Assembly: GCA_964533185.1 (NCBI GenBank)
Contig: CAZHLD010000098.1
Location: forward strand, 1-7,328
Length of the DNA stretch: 7,328 bases
Source: CAZHLD01 sp964533185
GTDB lineage: Bacteria; Acidobacteriota; Terriglobia; Acidiferrales; UBA7541
Direction: 5' to 3'
Below the pieces are notes generated by a model. The model did not search any database, was not told where the DNA came from, and saw only the letters and a program-made list of their open reading frames with translations. Numbering within the stretch: position 1 is the first letter of the stretch; each line of letters begins with the position of its first letter. Positions 4,908-7,328 of the stretch are shown piece by piece. The translations under genes were made by a program, and so were the position numbers.

Positions 4908-4928
4908 CGTGGCGGCGTGGCCGCCACG
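4908..4928. repeat. Hairpin between the two subunit III genes
   Basis: CGTGGCGGC (4908-4916) and GCCGCCACG (4920-4928) form a perfect 9-bp stem with a 3-nt loop in the 44-nt gap between the two subunit III genes. Its GGCGGC core resembles the hairpins at 171-274. It lies 5 nt past the TGA of the upstream gene and about 20 nt before the TTG start of the next. No T-tract follows. Confidence 0.5.
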
Positions 4929-4932
4929 CGGT

Positions 4933-5592
4933 TCACTGCCCCAAAGAAACCAGCAACAGCAAGAAAACCCACAGCCCGTCCATGAAGTGCCAGTACACCG
5001 CCGCCAGCTCCGCGGCCGTGCCCTGCGAGATCGACGAGCGACTCCAGGCGCGGAAGGCTACGTAAAAGAGAAACACAATGCCACCCACAAGGTGCAGGCC
5101 GTGCGAGGCCGTCAGGACATAGAAAAAGCTGCTGGCGGGACTGCCGGCAAGGTAGATACCGCGGTCGACCATTTCGCGCCAGGCGACAAGTTGGCCGACA
5201 AGAAATGCCACGCCCAGCGTCGTAGTGACCCACCACCAGGCGCGGAAGGAGCCCATAACCGCGCGGGCGAGTTTGCGGCGGGCGATTTCGATCGTGGCGC
5301 TCGAAGCCAAGAGCACGGCGGTGTTGAGCCAGAGGATGCGAGGCAGGGCGATGGCCTGCCAGTTTTCGCCCAGGCCCTTGCGAACGATGTAGGCGCTGGT
5401 GAGCGCCATGAAGAACATCAGGATGCCGCCGAGGGCGAGGGTCAGGCCGGTGAAGTAGGCGCGGCGGGAAACCGTCGCAGCATCACCGCCCGGGCCGCGC
5501 GAGCCGTCGTCGCCGCCAGCGGGCGGAGGAGGCGGCCAGCCGTCGCGGCCGCCCTGCTTGATCTCGATGTTGTCTATGACAGCAGTGGGCAT
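4933..5592 (-). CDS. coxO: Heme-copper oxidase subunit III-like protein (first copy, CoxO-like)
   Basis: A 219-aa membrane protein of the subunit III superfamily. A Gly/Pro-rich, flexible N-terminus (about 1-40, with a WPPPPPAGG run) precedes five helices at about 45-69, 85-99, 115-136, 153-178 and 198-215. Signature stretches are MALTSAYIVRKG (62-73), TASHGLHLVGG (161-171) and VYWHFMDGLWVFLLLL (199-214), the last typical of subunit III. ATG 5592 is preferred. The TTG at 5599-5601 would add three residues and has no better ribosome site. The gene begins only 14 nt after the subunit I stop and is surely co-transcribed with it. It is clearly distinct in sequence from the following subunit III gene, so this is an old paralogue pair and not a recent duplication. 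Confidence 0.9.
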   Translation of the reverse strand: MPTAVIDNIEIKQGGRDGWPPPPPAGGDDGSRGPGGDAATVSRRAYFTGLTLALGGILMFFMALTSAYIVRKGLGENWQAIALPRILWLNTAVLLASSATIEIARRKLARAVMGSFRAWWWVTTTLGVAFLVGQLVAWREMVDRGIYLAGSPASSFFYVLTASHGLHLVGGIVFLFYVAFRAWSRSSISQGTAAELAAVYWHFMDGLWVFLLLLVSLGQ

Positions 5593-5606
5593 CGCTTCCA
5601 ACCTGC

Positions 5607-7328
5607 CTAGGACTTTGCCACCTTTTCCGGTGCCATGTGTTGCGGGAGATAATCTTCCGTCATTCCGGGCACGCTGAACTCGTACGGGCCGCGGTACACC
5701 ACCGGCACGTGGCCGCCGAAGTTATCGTGCGGCGGCGGCGAAGGCACAGTCCATTCGAGCGTGGTGGCGCGCCAAGGATTCATTTCTGCTTTTTTGCCCC
5801 ACTTCAGGCTATAGAGGAAATTGATCAGGAAGATGAGCTGCGCGCTGATCGTGACGATGGCGGCGATGGAGATGAACTTCTGGATCGGTACCATCGGCGG
5901 CAGGAAATCGTAGTTGCTGAAGTCCGGGATGCGCCGCGGCTGGCCAAACAAACCCTGGAAGTGCATGGGCATGAAAATGAGATAGACGCCGATGAAGGTG
6001 AACCAGAAATGGATCTTGCCCAGGGGCTCGCTCATCATCCGGCCAAACATTTTCGAGAACCAGAAGTAGGTGGCCGCGAAAATGCCGAAGATTGCCGCCA
6101 CACCCATGATGATGTGGAAGTGAGCGACGACGAAGGGCGTATCGTGCAGCGCGATGTCCACCGCGGGCTGCGCCAGGAAGAGGCCCGTAACGCCGCCGGT
6201 CACGAACAGCGAAACGAAGCCGATGGCAAACAGCATCGGCGAGGTGAACTGGATCTTGCCGCCCCACAGCGTGCCCAGCCAGTTGAAGGTCTTGATGGCC
6301 GAGGGCACACCGATGGACATGGTCAGCAGGGAGAAGGCCAGCGCTGAATAGGGGCTCATGCCGCTCATAAACATGTGGTGGCCCCAAACCATGAAGCCCA
6401 GGAAGCCAATCGCGCACACGGCGTAGACCATGGCGCGGTAGCCGAACACGGGTTTGCGCGCAAAGGTGGAGAGCACGTGGGACGCGACGCCCATTCCCGG
6501 CAGGATGGCGATGTACACCTCCGGGTGGCCGAAGAACCAGAACAAGTGCTGCCAGAGCAGCGGCGAGCCGCCGGCGTGGTTGACCGCTTTGTCGCTGAGG
6601 ATCAGGCCGCCCGGGATGAAGAAGCTGGTGCCGGCCACGCGGTCAAGCAAGAGCAGGATGCACGCGGCAAGCAAGACGCCGAAGGCCAGCAGGCCGAGGA
6701 TGGCGGTGACGAACCACGTCCAGCAAGTGAGCGGCATGCGCAGCAGCGAAAGCCCGCGGGCGCGCAGGTCGATCGTGGTCGTGATGAAGTTCAGTGCGCC
6801 CAGCAGCGTGGCCAGGCAGAAGATGGCCAAGCCGATCACCCAGAGCGTCTGGCCGGTCCCCTGCCCCGGGCCGGCAATCTCGCCGAGCGCGGAGAGCGGC
6901 GCGTAGGCCGTCCAGCCGCTGATGGGCGCGCCGGCGGTGACGAAAAACGCGGCCAGCATCACCACCAGCGAGACAAAGGTGACCCAAAACGAGAGCATGT
7001 TGAGCACCGGGAAGGCCATGTCTGCGGCGCCAATCTGGATGGGCAGGAAATAGTTGCCGAAGCCGGACTGCGGCGCTGTAGTGAGCACCATGAAGACCAT
7101 GATGGTGCCGTGCATGGTCATCAGGGCCAGGTATTGCTCCGGCGTGATGATGCCGTCTTTGAAGAAGGGAATGTGGGCGTCGGGCCAGGCCAGGTGGATG
7201 CGCATGAAGAGCGAGAGGGCCATGCCGACGAACACGGAAAGGAGCGCCAGCAGGAAATACTGGATGCCGATGACCTTGTGGTCGGTGCTGAAGATGTACT
7301 TGCGGATGAAACCGGTGGGCGGGTGATG
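5607..7328 (-). CDS. ctaD: Cytochrome c oxidase subunit I, 5' end cut by window edge
   Basis: The catalytic subunit of an aa3-type heme-copper oxidase reducing O2 to water with proton pumping; 573 residues are visible. The frame stays open to base 7328, beginning HHPPTGFIRKYIFSTDHKVIG, so only a short N-terminus is missing and the GTG at 7235 is not the start. Numbering from the edge: His73 (MHGTIM) heme a ligand; Asp103 in ADMAFPVLN, the D-channel entrance; His268-Pro-Glu270-Val-Tyr272 with the CuB histidine, the proton-relay glutamate and the cross-linked tyrosine; His317-His318 (GHHMF) CuB ligands; Lys346 (PSAIK) in the K-channel; His403 and His405 (AHFHIIMG) heme a3 and heme a ligands. 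Glu in HPEVY marks the A1 class. Twelve-helix organisation and the PSPPPHDNF tail are standard. Subunit II is expected upstream, beyond the window. Confidence 0.97.
   Translation of the reverse strand, partial: HHPPTGFIRKYIFSTDHKVIGIQYFLLALLSVFVGMALSLFMRIHLAWPDAHIPFFKDGIITPEQYLALMTMHGTIMVFMVLTTAPQSGFGNYFLPIQIGAADMAFPVLNMLSFWVTFVSLVVMLAAFFVTAGAPISGWTAYAPLSALGEIAGPGQGTGQTLWVIGLAIFCLATLLGALNFITTTIDLRARGLSLLRMPLTCWTWFVTAILGLLAFGVLLAACILLLLDRVAGTSFFIPGGLILSDKAVNHAGGSPLLWQHLFWFFGHPEVYIAILPGMGVASHVLSTFARKPVFGYRAMVYAVCAIGFLGFMVWGHHMFMSGMSPYSALAFSLLTMSIGVPSAIKTFNWLGTLWGGKIQFTSPMLFAIGFVSLFVTGGVTGLFLAQPAVDIALHDTPFVVAHFHIIMGVAAIFGIFAATYFWFSKMFGRMMSEPLGKIHFWFTFIGVYLIFMPMHFQGLFGQPRRIPDFSNYDFLPPMVPIQKFISIAAIVTISAQLIFLINFLYSLKWGKKAEMNPWRATTLEWTVPSPPPHDNFGGHVPVVYRGPYEFSVPGMTEDYLPQHMAPEKVAKS

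Noticed and set aside
5607..7235. Complete subunit I gene starting at GTG 7235
   Set aside because: The frame continues to the window edge with the conserved STDHKVIG segment upstream of 7235, so the true start lies outside.

Overview
The window is a high-GC bacterial chromosome segment. Its G+C-rich codon use, interspersed GGCGGC-type hairpins and an oxidase operon carrying two subunit III-like genes suggest an Acidobacteriota-like soil or sediment bacterium. That assignment is inference from style, with no marker gene to prove it.

Layout. The left edge (1-150) is open in one frame and may be the C-terminus of a zinc-ribbon protein. It is followed by a small tandem array of three GGCGGC-type hairpins with a 43-44 bp period (164-281). 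A divergent DegT/DnrJ/EryC1/StrS-type aminotransferase lies on the minus strand (276-1397). It shares a divergent promoter region with an exported peroxiredoxin on the plus strand (1514-2083). A strong hairpin terminator (2110-2150) closes the peroxiredoxin, and a second, canonical sugar-aminotransferase gene follows on plus (2221-3363). A long imperfect palindrome (3389-3482) separates it from the convergent, minus-strand cytochrome c oxidase operon. In transcription order that operon reads: subunit I (partial, runs off the right edge), two consecutive subunit III-like proteins, a three-helix subunit IV, and a 79-aa exported CxxC membrane protein of unknown function.

Main result. The peroxiredoxin reading frame is interrupted by a single in-frame TGA at 1745-1747, exactly where the peroxidatic cysteine belongs (T-G-G-[TGA]-T-K-E). 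The frame stays open and homologous on both sides. Starting 15 nt after the TGA there is an 8-bp hairpin with one bulged U and a small GG-containing apical loop (1762-1783), which fits the bacterial SECIS model. I read the gene as a 189-aa selenoprotein with Sec78, a Sec signal peptide and a single cysteine (Cys179). Routine gene callers would cut it into two fragments or call it a pseudogene. Selenoprotein peroxiredoxins (PrxU type) are already known. What may be less described here is the combination of an exported protein, a lone C-terminal cysteine and this genomic context.

How the genes relate. The oxidase genes work together as a terminal heme-copper oxidase complex. The selenoperoxiredoxin would reduce peroxides outside the cytoplasmic membrane, plausibly useful beside aerobic respiration, but it is a separate transcription unit. 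The two aminotransferases suggest sugar-nucleotide or surface-polysaccharide chemistry. They are not in one operon and their substrates cannot be told from the sequence. Several genes have a -10-like hexamer only 6-9 nt before the start codon and no Shine-Dalgarno sequence, suggesting leaderless mRNAs.
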